40,959 nt of DNA from an uncultured Lachnospiraceae bacterium (GTDB lineage Bacteria; Bacillota_A; Clostridia; Lachnospirales; Lachnospiraceae): assembly GCA_947175285.1 (NCBI GenBank), contig CAMWMM010000003.1, forward strand, positions 1 to 40,959, written 5' to 3'. The number at the start of each line of letters is the position of its first letter. Positions within the stretch are counted from its first letter, which is position 1. The position numbers and the translations under genes were made by a program. This document shows, piece after piece, positions 16,346 through 24,459 of this stretch. The notes beneath the pieces were generated by a model. That model did not search any database, was not told the DNA's origin, and saw only the letters and a program-made list of their open reading frames with translations.

Positions 16346-18092
16346 TAAATCAAATAAAGAAATTTTAAAGAAAGTGCTGGACCACATCGGAAAATATAAA
16401 ATATTTCTGTTCCTATCCATTGTACTTGCGGCAATTTCGGTAATACTTACATTATATATACCGATTCTGACAGGTCAGGCGGTGGATTGCATTCTTGGTC
16501 CTGGCGCGGTAGATTTTGATGGAATCTGGGTAATACTAAAGGAGATGGCGGTCATCATCGTCATCACGGCTGCAGTGCAGTGGCTTATGAACACTTGTAA
16601 CAACAAGATTGCCTATCAAGTGGTGCGTGATGTGCGCGATGAGGCATTTAAAAAATTGCAGATACTTCCCCTCAAATACATCGACGGTCATTCACATGGT
16701 GACATTGTTAGTCGTATTATAGCAGATGTAGATCAGTTTTCTGATGGTCTGCTTCTGGGATTTACACAGCTTTTCACAGGTGTGGTGACAATCATTGGAA
16801 CATTGATTTTCATGTTTTCCATCAATGTATCCACCACGATTGTCGTCGTAATTCTGACACCGTTGTCATTTTTTATCGCAGGTTTTATTGCGAAGCGGAC
16901 GTTCAGCATGTCAAAGCTCCAGTCGGAGACAAGAGGAGAGCAGACCGCATTGATTGACGAGATGATCGGAAATGAAAAGGTTGTGAAGGCATTTAACCAT
17001 GAGCCGCAGGTTATGGAGCAGTTTGAGGAGATCAATGGCAGATTGGAAAAGGCGAGTGTGAAGGCAATTTTCTTTTCTTCATTGACCAATCCCTGTACAC
17101 GTTTTGTCAATAGTCTTGTCTATGCGGGCGTGGGAATCCTTGGTGCGTTTCTTGCCATCAGAGGGCGCATCAGTGTCGGACAGCTAACCAGCTTTTTGAG
17201 CTATGCAAATCAGTATACAAAGCCCTTTAATGAGATCTCCGGCGTGGTGACGGAGCTTCAGACGGCACTTGCGTGTGCTGGCAGGGTATTCGAATTTATT
17301 GAGGAAGAGCCGCAGATTCCAGAGGCTGAGAATGCAGCGGTTCTGACGGCGCCAAAAGGCAATATCACGATGCAGAATGTCAACTTCTCGTACAATCCAG
17401 AGCAGAAACTGATACGGAATTTTAACCTTGAAGTGAAGTCTGGTCAGCGCGTTGCAATCGTAGGACCGACAGGCTGCGGAAAAACAACTGTCATAAATTT
17501 GCTGATGCGGTTCTATGATGTTAATAGTGGAAGTATCCGGATTGACGGAGTGGACATCAGAGACATGACGCGAAAGAGTCTGCGCAATAGTTTTGGAATG
17601 GTACTGCAGGAGACATGGCTCCACGCGGGAACGATTCGGGAAAATATTGTGATGGGCAAGCCGGATGCGACAGACGAGGAAATTGCCGCAGCCGCGAAGG
17701 CAGCACATGCGCACAGTTTTATCAAGCGTCTGCCGAAGGGATATGACACGGTTATCACAGAGGACGGCGGCAGTCTCTCACAGGGACAGAAGCAGCTTTT
17801 GTGTATTACGCGTGTGATGCTCTGCTTACCGCCGATGTTGATTCTCGACGAAGCGACTTCCTCGATTGACACGCGCACGGAAATTAAGATCTCACAGGCG
17901 TTTAACACGATGATGAAGGGAAGAACGAGCTTTATCGTGGCACACAGACTTTCGACGATTCGCGAGGCGGACATTATCCTCGTCATGAAGGACGGAAATA
18001 TCATTGAACAGGGCAATCATGAGACACTCTTAAACAAGGAAGACGGATTTTATGCGAAGTTATATAATAGTCAGTTCGAGATGGCAGAATAA
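16335..18092 (+). CDS. ABC exporter half-transporter with canonical ATPase site (subunit B of heterodimer)
   Basis: 585 residues from the ATG at 16335, with GGAGG just upstream inside the preceding gene; translation is probably coupled by the 11-base overlap. Membrane domain at about 1-310. Walker A is GPTGCGKTT, Walker B MLILDEATSSID with the catalytic Glu, and the switch is AHRLS. The signature is LSQGQKQL, deviating from LSGGQ, which pairs with the degenerate Walker B of the first subunit. A small GC hairpin (18099-18111) lies after the stop, before the next gene. Confidence 0.9.
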   Translation: MKDNKSNKEILKKVLDHIGKYKIFLFLSIVLAAISVILTLYIPILTGQAVDCILGPGAVDFDGIWVILKEMAVIIVITAAVQWLMNTCNNKIAYQVVRDVRDEAFKKLQILPLKYIDGHSHGDIVSRIIADVDQFSDGLLLGFTQLFTGVVTIIGTLIFMFSINVSTTIVVVILTPLSFFIAGFIAKRTFSMSKLQSETRGEQTALIDEMIGNEKVVKAFNHEPQVMEQFEEINGRLEKASVKAIFFSSLTNPCTRFVNSLVYAGVGILGAFLAIRGRISVGQLTSFLSYANQYTKPFNEISGVVTELQTALACAGRVFEFIEEEPQIPEAENAAVLTAPKGNITMQNVNFSYNPEQKLIRNFNLEVKSGQRVAIVGPTGCGKTTVINLLMRFYDVNSGSIRIDGVDIRDMTRKSLRNSFGMVLQETWLHAGTIRENIVMGKPDATDEEIAAAAKAAHAHSFIKRLPKGYDTVITEDGGSLSQGQKQLLCITRVMLCLPPMLILDEATSSIDTRTEIKISQAFNTMMKGRTSFIVAHRLSTIREADIILVMKDGNIIEQGNHETLLNKEDGFYAKLYNSQFEMAE

Positions 18093-18145
18093 AGAGTGCC
18101 GCTGAAAGCGGTTTACCAGCGGTGCGGAAAAGGAGATAGGAAAAT

Positions 18146-19111
18146 ATGATTAATAAATTTCTGGACGTATCACAATATGCATTTTTAGGCTTTTTGGGTG
18201 TAGCTTTTGCATATCTGATGACAAGTCTTTTGCTGGCGGTCGGAATGAATAAACTCCCGAGGGATCACGGGCGGGAGTTTGCGCATGACGGCGGTCTCTC
18301 CGCAGGAAAACCGCGCGGTGCAGGCTTTGTCTTTATTCTTGTATTTGTGCTGTCTGTACTTATCTTTGGGAGTATGGACAGGGAAATAACAATCTATCTG
18401 ATTCTGACGGTTGCGGCAATGATGACAGGTTATCTTGACGATTGTGCGAAGGTGTCGTGGGGAGAACTGCGCAAAGGTCTCCTGGATCTCGTGATTGCCA
18501 TTATGACCGCGGTGACAATCGTGAACTTCAATGGAAGTGATGTGACGATTGCGCTGACAGGGCAGGTCATAACCCTTCACCCTTTACTGTATGGCGCGCT
18601 TGCTGTGGTTCTTGTGTGGGGATCCATCAATGTGACAAACTGCGCAGACGGAGTCGACGGCTTGTCGGGAACACTTACGAGTATAACACTGTTTACCATC
18701 TATATGATCATGAACAGGGCAGGGACTGCGACAGGATTTTCCTACACGATTTTACTGTTTATTGCATGTATTCTTGGCTATCTGTGGTTTAACGCTACAC
18801 CAAGCCTGCTGCTGATGGGAGATGCCGGTTCGAGGGCGATGGGACTGTTTATTGCTATTTCCATTATGAAAGCTGGGTGTCCATTCCTGTATCTGTTGGT
18901 TGCATTTGTGCTGATGGTGGACGGCGGAATCGGGCTTTTGAAGGTATCATTGCTGCGCTTTTTGCACATTAAGATACTCACAAAGGTGCGGACGCCGCTT
19001 CACGATCATGTGCGCAAAAATATGGGCTGGTCTAATGCACAGACTGTATTCAAGTTCGCAATCATACAAATTATGATATCGACTGCGGTGTTGTGGCTGA
19101 CTGCGCTCTAG
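18146..19111 (+). CDS. MraY/WecA-family polyprenyl-phosphate sugar-phosphate transferase
   Basis: 321 residues, about ten hydrophobic helices. Family motifs are present: GYLDDCAK (metal-binding Asp pair), NVTNCADGVDGLSG, LLMGDAGSRAMG, and the C-terminal loop TPLHDHVRKNMGW. The last corresponds to the HHH motif of MraY but reads HDH. The enzyme should transfer a phospho-sugar from a UDP-sugar to undecaprenyl phosphate in the membrane, in cell wall or glycan synthesis. It sits outside any mur cluster, so it may be a second MraY-like enzyme rather than the main mraY. Its short spacing suggests co-transcription with the ABC exporter. Confidence 0.85.
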   Translation: MINKFLDVSQYAFLGFLGVAFAYLMTSLLLAVGMNKLPRDHGREFAHDGGLSAGKPRGAGFVFILVFVLSVLIFGSMDREITIYLILTVAAMMTGYLDDCAKVSWGELRKGLLDLVIAIMTAVTIVNFNGSDVTIALTGQVITLHPLLYGALAVVLVWGSINVTNCADGVDGLSGTLTSITLFTIYMIMNRAGTATGFSYTILLFIACILGYLWFNATPSLLLMGDAGSRAMGLFIAISIMKAGCPFLYLLVAFVLMVDGGIGLLKVSLLRFLHIKILTKVRTPLHDHVRKNMGWSNAQTVFKFAIIQIMISTAVLWLTAL

Positions 19112-19129
19112 GGAAAAATGCCCTAGAGC
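19105..19129. terminator. Bidirectional terminator
   Basis: GCTCTAGGG (19105-19113) pairs perfectly with CCCTAGAGC (19121-19129) around a 7-base loop, spanning the ends of the convergent MraY-like and ABC-F genes. Confidence 0.8.
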
Positions 19130-20676
19130 CGCGTACTCCACTGCGAGCAGTCCCAAAGATCAGTGGCGAGTCCGTCGTAAAATTCGGGTTCATGGCAGAC
19201 CATTAAGATACTGCCCTTGTACTCTGTCAGGGCGCGTTTTAATTCTGATTTTGCATCGACATCGAGATGGTTTGTCGGCTCATCCAGAAGTAAAATATTC
19301 GTCGGTTTATTGATGAGCTTGCATAGTCTTACCTTTGCCTGCTCGCCGCCGCTTAATACCTTTACCTTGCTCTCAATGTGCTTGGTCGTGAGCCCGCACT
19401 TTGCGAGGGCAGACCGCACTTCGTACTGTGTCATCGAGGGAAATTCATTCCAGAGTTCCTCGATACAAGTCGTGGTGACAGACTGGTCCATCTCTTGTTC
19501 AAAATATCCAATTTCCAGATAATCCCCAAGCTCTACGCCGCCATTTAAAGGACGAATCAAACCTAAGATACTTTTTAAAAGCGTCGTTTTGCCGATGCCG
19601 TTTGCACCCGTAAGCACGATTTTCTGCCCGCGCTCCATCGCAATATCTAGCGGTTTTGACAGCGCTTCATCGTAACCGATGACAAGGCTTTTCGTCGTGA
19701 AGATATACCTTCCGCTCGTCCTTGCTTCCCTAAAGCGGAATTCCGGCTTTGGCTTTTCCGCCGCAAGCTCGATCATATCCATCTTATCTAGTTTTTTCTG
19801 GCGTGACATCGCCATATTCCGCGTGGCAACACGCGCCTTGTTTCTGGCAACAAAATCCTTCAAATCTGCGATTTCCTTCTGCTGCTTATTATAGGCGGCC
19901 TCAAGCTGTGCCTTTTTCATGGCATAGACTTCCTGAAATTTGTCGTAATCCCCAACATAGCGCGTCAGCTCGGCATGATCCATATGATAAATAATATTGA
20001 TGACACTGTTGAGAAAAGGAATGTCATGCGAGATTAATATAAATGCGTTTTCATATCCCTGAAGATAGCGCTTCAGCCATTCAATATGATTGGCATCGAG
20101 ATAGTTCGTGGGCTCGTCCAAGAGCAGAATATCCGGCTTTTCCAGCAAGAGCTTTCCGAGCAGGATTTTTGTTCGCTGCCCGCCGCTTAAATCAGTGACA
20201 TCTGTGTCAAGTCCAACTTCCATGATACCGAGCGCCCTTGCGACTTCCTCGATCTTGGCATCGATCATATAAAAGTCGTGCTGGTCAAGGAGTTCCTGTA
20301 TCGTGCCAAGCTCTTCCATGTAAGCATCAAGCTCCGACTCGGAAGCCTCGCCCATCTTGTCGCAGATCTCATTCATGCGGCTCTCCATCTCATATAAGAA
20401 GTCAAAAGCAGCGGCGAGTACATCTTTCACTGACATTCCTTTTTTAAGGACAGTATGCTGGTCAAGATAACCTACGCGCACGTTTTTGGACCACTCAATT
20501 TTGCCTTCGTCCGGCATCAGCTTGCCGGTGATGATATTCATAAAAGTGGATTTGCCTTCACCGTTGGCACCCACCAAACCAATATGCTCCCCCTTTAGGA
20601 GGCGGAAGGACACATTTGTAAAAATCGTCCTGTCGCCGAAACCGTGGGAGAGATTTTCGACGTTTAAAATACTCAT
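19123..20676 (-). CDS. ABC-F family ATPase (YbiT/YkpA-like)
   Basis: 517 residues with two ATP-binding domains and no membrane segments. Walker A motifs are GANGEGKST and GANGIGKTT, signatures LSGGQRTK and LSGGEQAK, and both Walker B boxes read LLLDEPTN. The linker between domains is long, helical and charged (AAYNKQQKEIADLKDFVARN). ABC-F proteins of this type bind the ribosomal E site and act as translation factors; some give antibiotic protection. The end of the domain II linker does not tell which. AAAGG precedes the ATG. Confidence 0.9.
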   Translation of the reverse strand: MSILNVENLSHGFGDRTIFTNVSFRLLKGEHIGLVGANGEGKSTFMNIITGKLMPDEGKIEWSKNVRVGYLDQHTVLKKGMSVKDVLAAAFDFLYEMESRMNEICDKMGEASESELDAYMEELGTIQELLDQHDFYMIDAKIEEVARALGIMEVGLDTDVTDLSGGQRTKILLGKLLLEKPDILLLDEPTNYLDANHIEWLKRYLQGYENAFILISHDIPFLNSVINIIYHMDHAELTRYVGDYDKFQEVYAMKKAQLEAAYNKQQKEIADLKDFVARNKARVATRNMAMSRQKKLDKMDMIELAAEKPKPEFRFREARTSGRYIFTTKSLVIGYDEALSKPLDIAMERGQKIVLTGANGIGKTTLLKSILGLIRPLNGGVELGDYLEIGYFEQEMDQSVTTTCIEELWNEFPSMTQYEVRSALAKCGLTTKHIESKVKVLSGGEQAKVRLCKLINKPTNILLLDEPTNHLDVDAKSELKRALTEYKGSILMVCHEPEFYDGLATDLWDCSQWSTRL

Positions 20677-20724
20677 TGTTAGAAACCTTTCTTAATTATA
20701 TTCATTATAGTAATCCTTGTAATT

Positions 20725-21264
20725 TCAATGATAAAATTGAAAAGCATATAAGAGTGCCAGCATGGAAACTCCGCATTGAATCTCATTGTCTCTGAGCATA
20801 TTCAGAACTTCGCTCTTAGGCACCCATTTTTTGTTTAGAACTTCATTCTCGTCAAACGCAGATCTTTCATTTTCCACTCTGGCACCAAAGACATGCATTT
20901 TTAAATCAGACATTCCATTACACGGATTATTTAAGCACAAATAGGTCAAATCCTTCAGTGTACATCCGGTTTCTTCCATACATTCTCTTCTGGCAGCTTC
21001 TTCTGGTGTTTCATCAGCCTCAATTCTTCCGGCTGGGATTTCCCACTCCAGACGGGAAGTAATATAACGTTTTGACTGAATCAGTAATATTTCATCTTGG
21101 TCATTTACAATTACTACACATGCAGATTCATGAGGATAGTGGAGTTTATGGTAAGAATCTAAGACACGCCCGTCCGGCATTTCCACTTGATCCGCATATA
21201 GACAGATCCAGCCGCTTTCGTAGATTATTTTTCTGCCAATCTGTTTTGGAAATTTGTCATTCAT
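20725..21264 (-). CDS. NUDIX hydrolase (ADP-ribose pyrophosphatase-like)
   Basis: 179 residues. The Nudix box fits the consensus exactly: GRIEADETPEEAARRE then CMEETGC, giving the metal-binding glutamates. The surrounding segments (RLEWEIPAG before it, a long C-terminal part after it) resemble NudF-type ADP-ribose pyrophosphatases. It would cleave a nucleoside diphosphate linked to another group; the exact substrate cannot be read. It ends 48 bases upstream of the ABC-F start on the same strand. Confidence 0.85.
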   Translation of the reverse strand: MNDKFPKQIGRKIIYESGWICLYADQVEMPDGRVLDSYHKLHYPHESACVVIVNDQDEILLIQSKRYITSRLEWEIPAGRIEADETPEEAARRECMEETGCTLKDLTYLCLNNPCNGMSDLKMHVFGARVENERSAFDENEVLNKKWVPKSEVLNMLRDNEIQCGVSMLALLYAFQFYH

Positions 21265-21362
21265 TTAATATTTCCCCCATAAAAAGCGAATCTTTATGAT
21301 AATTTGTCTCCCATATCAAACAAGATACTTTATTAAAATAATTGAATAGCTGTAACGGTTTC

Positions 21363-21468
21363 GGAACTGTTCAAAAATAACCTATGCATCTTGACTTGTC
21401 TATTTCTCCGATTGCATATTGCAAAGCATATACGGCGTTCTTGTCATAAATAATTTCTGAACATTTCC
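21363..21468. mobile_element. MITE-like inverted-repeat element, copy 2
   Basis: The left end (GGAACTGTTCAAAAATAACC at 21363-21382) and the complement of the right end (21445-21468) agree at about 19 of 24 positions. The left half aligns with the element at 7703 for nearly 40 bases. It lies in the 352-base gap between the NUDIX gene and the promoter of the quorum-sensing-type regulator; nothing else is seen there. Confidence 0.6.
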
Positions 21469-21539
21469 TTACGAATAGTTACAGTATATATAAAATGCAA
21501 TCTCCGCGCAACTGTAATTCATAAAAATATGTGAGGTAA

Positions 21540-21568
21540 TTGACAATCTCATTCTGCCACGATAGAAT
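21540..21568 (+). promoter_or_regulatory. Strong sigma-A type promoter of the HTH-TPR regulator
   Basis: TTGACA (21540-21545) and TAGAAT (21563-21568) with an exact 17-base spacer, about 50 bases upstream of the ATG. Confidence 0.65.
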
Positions 21569-21616
21569 TTCTATTATATAAAAGGTGCGATATACTGTAT
21601 ACAAAGGAGAAAAACT

Positions 21617-23434
21617 ATGATACAGGAATTGGGCATCATGCTCTGCAAAGAGCGTGAGAAAATGGGTGAGAAACAGAAGAATATAGCGGATGGGATTATA
21701 GATATGACTGAGCTGTGCAGGGTGGAGTGTGGGGAGCAGGAGATCGATTACTTTACACTGCAGGCGCTGTTCGAACGTCTGGGAAAGTCCTTGGACAAAT
21801 TGGAACTTGCCGTGTCGGTCAGTGAGTATGAGTCCATCTCATACCGGACGGAAATCGAACACAGTATCGAGGAGTGGGACAGCAATACACTGGTTAAACT
21901 GATGGACAGCTATGGTAAGTATAATGACAAAAAACGTCCGATCCACAAGCAATATATGACTGCGATGAATGCCATGGAAAAGTACGTGCGGGAGAAGGAT
22001 TATGCGTCCTGTCTGTATGGGATGGAACAGGCACTTGCGTGGACGCTGCCGGGAGACTGGAGGCAGAAAGTTCAGATTAAACAGCGCCTCTGCAATCAGG
22101 AGATCAGAATCATCTTAGTGATCGCATACTGTCAGTGGAAACTCGGAAATATGGACGGACTTACGATGCATCTGGAGCAGCTTGGCTGGTATATCCTGCA
22201 GCACTATACGGACACGGAGGAGCAGGTCAAAGTCTATCCGCACTGTGCATGGCTGCTGGGGCAGCTTTATCTGGGGCAGGGCAGGGTGGAGGAAGCATAT
22301 GCCATGTGCAGGAGAGGGAAGGAATCCCTCATAGAAAACGGCTCCCTGAGTCCCATGTGGGAAATGCTGAAGTTGGAGGAAACGTGTTTTGGAAAACTGG
22401 GCAGGCAGGCGGAACTGACACGGTGCAGGAAGTACCGGGAAGCAGTCGCGTTTATATACGAAGCAGCGGGAGTGCATCTGGAATCCAACATGGTGGCGGT
22501 GTTTATGAAAAGCAGCTTTCAGGGAGAGTTCATCATTACCAATGAACTGGTGAGGGATCTGCGGGAGGCACGGGGGCTTTCGCAGGAGGAACTCAGCGCG
22601 GATATCTGTACACAGGAGACGCTGTCCCGGATCGAGAAAGGGAGAACGCCCAATAAAAAGAAACTCTATCAGCTATTGAAGAGAATGGGTATGGAGCGGG
22701 AGAGTTATTATGGGTTTATCGAGGCGGCTGATTATGAATTGTATGAAAAGGTGAGACAGTATAACCAGTGTTTTTCAAAAGGCAGGCAGGATGAGGCAAC
22801 GAAGCTGCTCGGTGAAATCGAAAAAGAGTTGGATATGACTAGACCTGTGAACAGACAATTTATTGGAAAGGGGCATATTCTGGAACAGGTGACACAAGGC
22901 AGATTACCATACGAACAGGCAAACCAGCAGTTATTGGAATTGCTGCATCTGACGATGCCGTCTGTTGGTTCGGATAAGCGGATCTATCGTGTACCATTCC
23001 GGATAGAATATACAATATGGAATTACATAGCGGTTAATCTGAGACGAAATGGCAGAATAGAAGAAGCACTTCAGATTTATGAGGAATTGATACAATGCTA
23101 TAAAAGAAGCAGGGTGGTAATGCGGTATCATGCTGTTCCGGGCTTGACCCTATATATAAATTATGCAGGTTTTCTGGAGGAACATGATGAGTTGGAAAGA
23201 GCAAAAGAAATTGGAGTGGAGGGATTGCATCACAGTTTGGAATGTTGCCGGGGAGATACGGTGGGAGACATTCTGGCAAACCTGTCTCTTGTATACGGTA
23301 AACAAGGTTTGCCAGTCATAGAAGAATTATATCTTAGACATGGATATTATCTGAATGCTCTGTATGGTAAGATAAATGATCTGGGTATATTGCAGAAAGC
23401 ATATCAGGATAAGTTCCATAAAGAAATTGATTAA
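21617..23434 (+). CDS. Tandem HTH-TPR transcription regulator, RRNPP-like candidate peptide sensor
   Basis: 605 residues with a CAAAGGAG ribosome site. Two Xre-type helix-turn-helix regions are visible. HTH1 is at about residues 4-62 (weak: LCKEREKMGEKQKNIADG, then ELCRVECGEQEIDYFTLQAL). HTH2 is at about 311-362 (strong: LVRDLREARGLSQEELS, then TLSRIEKGRTPNKKKLYQLL). Each is followed by helical repeats of TPR character (for example ALQIYEELIQCYKRSRVVMR). The whole looks like a duplicated HTH-TPR unit. TPR regulators of the RRNPP group bind small re-imported peptides. A candidate peptide gene lies antisense at its 3' end, their stop codons overlapping, and the lanthipeptide genes follow, so it probably controls them. 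Confidence 0.8.
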   Translation: MIQELGIMLCKEREKMGEKQKNIADGIIDMTELCRVECGEQEIDYFTLQALFERLGKSLDKLELAVSVSEYESISYRTEIEHSIEEWDSNTLVKLMDSYGKYNDKKRPIHKQYMTAMNAMEKYVREKDYASCLYGMEQALAWTLPGDWRQKVQIKQRLCNQEIRIILVIAYCQWKLGNMDGLTMHLEQLGWYILQHYTDTEEQVKVYPHCAWLLGQLYLGQGRVEEAYAMCRRGKESLIENGSLSPMWEMLKLEETCFGKLGRQAELTRCRKYREAVAFIYEAAGVHLESNMVAVFMKSSFQGEFIITNELVRDLREARGLSQEELSADICTQETLSRIEKGRTPNKKKLYQLLKRMGMERESYYGFIEAADYELYEKVRQYNQCFSKGRQDEATKLLGEIEKELDMTRPVNRQFIGKGHILEQVTQGRLPYEQANQQLLELLHLTMPSVGSDKRIYRVPFRIEYTIWNYIAVNLRRNGRIEEALQIYEELIQCYKRSRVVMRYHAVPGLTLYINYAGFLEEHDELERAKEIGVEGLHHSLECCRGDTVGDILANLSLVYGKQGLPVIEELYLRHGYYLNALYGKINDLGILQKAYQDKFHKEID

Positions 23435-23565
23435 TTGTTATCTAATCGATAATAATATGCGTACGTACTTATCCCGGAATCTTCGCTATTATCTCCATTC
23501 GATACCGGTGGAACAACAACTGCAACCATACATAATGTTAATAGGGTGACAATCAATTTTTTCAT
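23431..23565 (-). CDS. Small exported peptide, candidate signalling pheromone precursor
   Basis: 44 codons, start ATG at 23565 with AAGGAGG 10 bases upstream (23576-23582). It has a classic export signal: MKK, then a hydrophobic run LIVTLLTLCMVAVVV, then PP and a polar stretch. The C-terminus ends STYAYYYRLDNN. Its stop codon overlaps the stop of the HTH-TPR regulator on the other strand. Tiny signal-bearing peptides next to TPR regulators are the propeptides of RRNPP quorum sensing; TprA/PhrA of pneumococcus is one such pair and controls a lantibiotic cluster. The mature signal is probably cut from the C-terminal end. The role is inferred from context; an alternative is a bacteriocin-like or toxin peptide. 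Confidence 0.65.
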   Translation of the reverse strand: MKKLIVTLLTLCMVAVVVPPVSNGDNSEDSGISTYAYYYRLDNN

Positions 23566-23632
23566 GCTTCCAATTCCTCCTTAAATTTATTTTGGGTTAT
23601 TACTTACAACAATATAATAAAATGCATATCCA

Positions 23633-23689
23633 AAAAAGATTATGACGTTTTATTCAAATTTTATTTGATGAAAACGTCATAATCTTTTT
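23633..23689. promoter_or_regulatory. Perfect 19-bp palindrome upstream of the lan region (operator or bidirectional terminator)
   Basis: The arm at 23633-23651 (AAAAAGATTATGACGTTTT) is perfectly complementary to 23671-23689, with a 19-base spacer. A-tract and T-tract outer ends suit a bidirectional terminator for the small peptide gene transcripts. The right arm ends 13 bases before a TATGAT -10-like box (23703-23708), so it would also cover the -35 region and could be a regulator site. Confidence 0.65.
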
Positions 23690-23824
23690 GGTGTGGACAT
23701 GATATGATTAAAGATATTAAAATCGACAAAATTAAATAATATTTCCAATTGAGATCCGATGAAACAGGACAGAAGCTTTTTAATGCAAAAAAGGTGTGAG
23801 AACGATTGAGGACAAAAAAGGAGG

Positions 23825-24343
23825 ATGCTTTTAGGTTTAATTAATCCCACTGATGGAAAAGCTTTTGTGTTGGGAAAGGATATACAAAAAGAAAAGAAGA
23901 AAATTTTACCTCATATCGGAGCATCGATTGAAACACCAGGATTTTACGCAAATCTTACTGGAAGAGAAAACCTTCAGATATTTTCTGAATATTCAGGAAG
24001 AAAAGGCAGTGCAGAAATAAAGAATGTCTTAGAGCAGGTTGGTCTTCCTTACAGGGATAAAAAAATATTTTCACAATATTCTTTAGGAATGAAGCAAAGA
24101 CTGGCCATAGCTTGTGCTATTATGCATAATCCGGATATTTTGATTTTAGATGAACCTACAAATGGCCTGGACCCGATAGGAATATCTGAGATGAGGGCGT
24201 TTATTAAGAATCTTTGTGATGAACAAAGAAAAACGATCTTAATATCCAGTCATATTTTGCAGGAAATAGAAATGCTTGCGGATGATATCGGCATTATTGA
24301 TAAAGGGAAATTGATAGAAGAGAGCAGTAAATTGCAATATTGA
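23825..24343 (+). pseudogene. Truncated duplicate of the lantibiotic immunity ATPase gene lanF
   Basis: Bases 23825-24331 match 25814-26320 in the intact lanF with a single difference (T/C at about 23834). The upstream leader 23701-23824 also matches 25529-25653, but with roughly ten differences. A deletion of about 158 bp removed the true start and the first 49 codons, including Walker A. The 3' end diverges after 24331 and stops twelve bases later. The signature (YSLGMKQRLAI) and Walker B (LILDEPTNGLD) remain, but without Walker A it cannot be a working ATPase. The ATG directly abuts GGAGG, too close for good translation. Confidence 0.85.
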
Positions 24344-24459
24344 TGATAATGAAATAAAGAGGTAAGAATTAGCGGATGTAGTAGAACAGAATTGATTAAT
24401 GCCAATTTGGTAAATTGTAGGTTAAATATACCTATGAATGAAAAGGAGTATAATTTTAT

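Noticed and set aside
22115..22545. Several open frames in other phases inside the HTH-TPR regulator
   Set aside because: They are shadows of the GC-richer regulator gene without start signals or family resemblance.
23825..24343. Truncated lanF as a working second immunity ATPase
   Set aside because: Walker A is deleted and the start codon abuts the ribosome site, so a functional ATPase is very unlikely.
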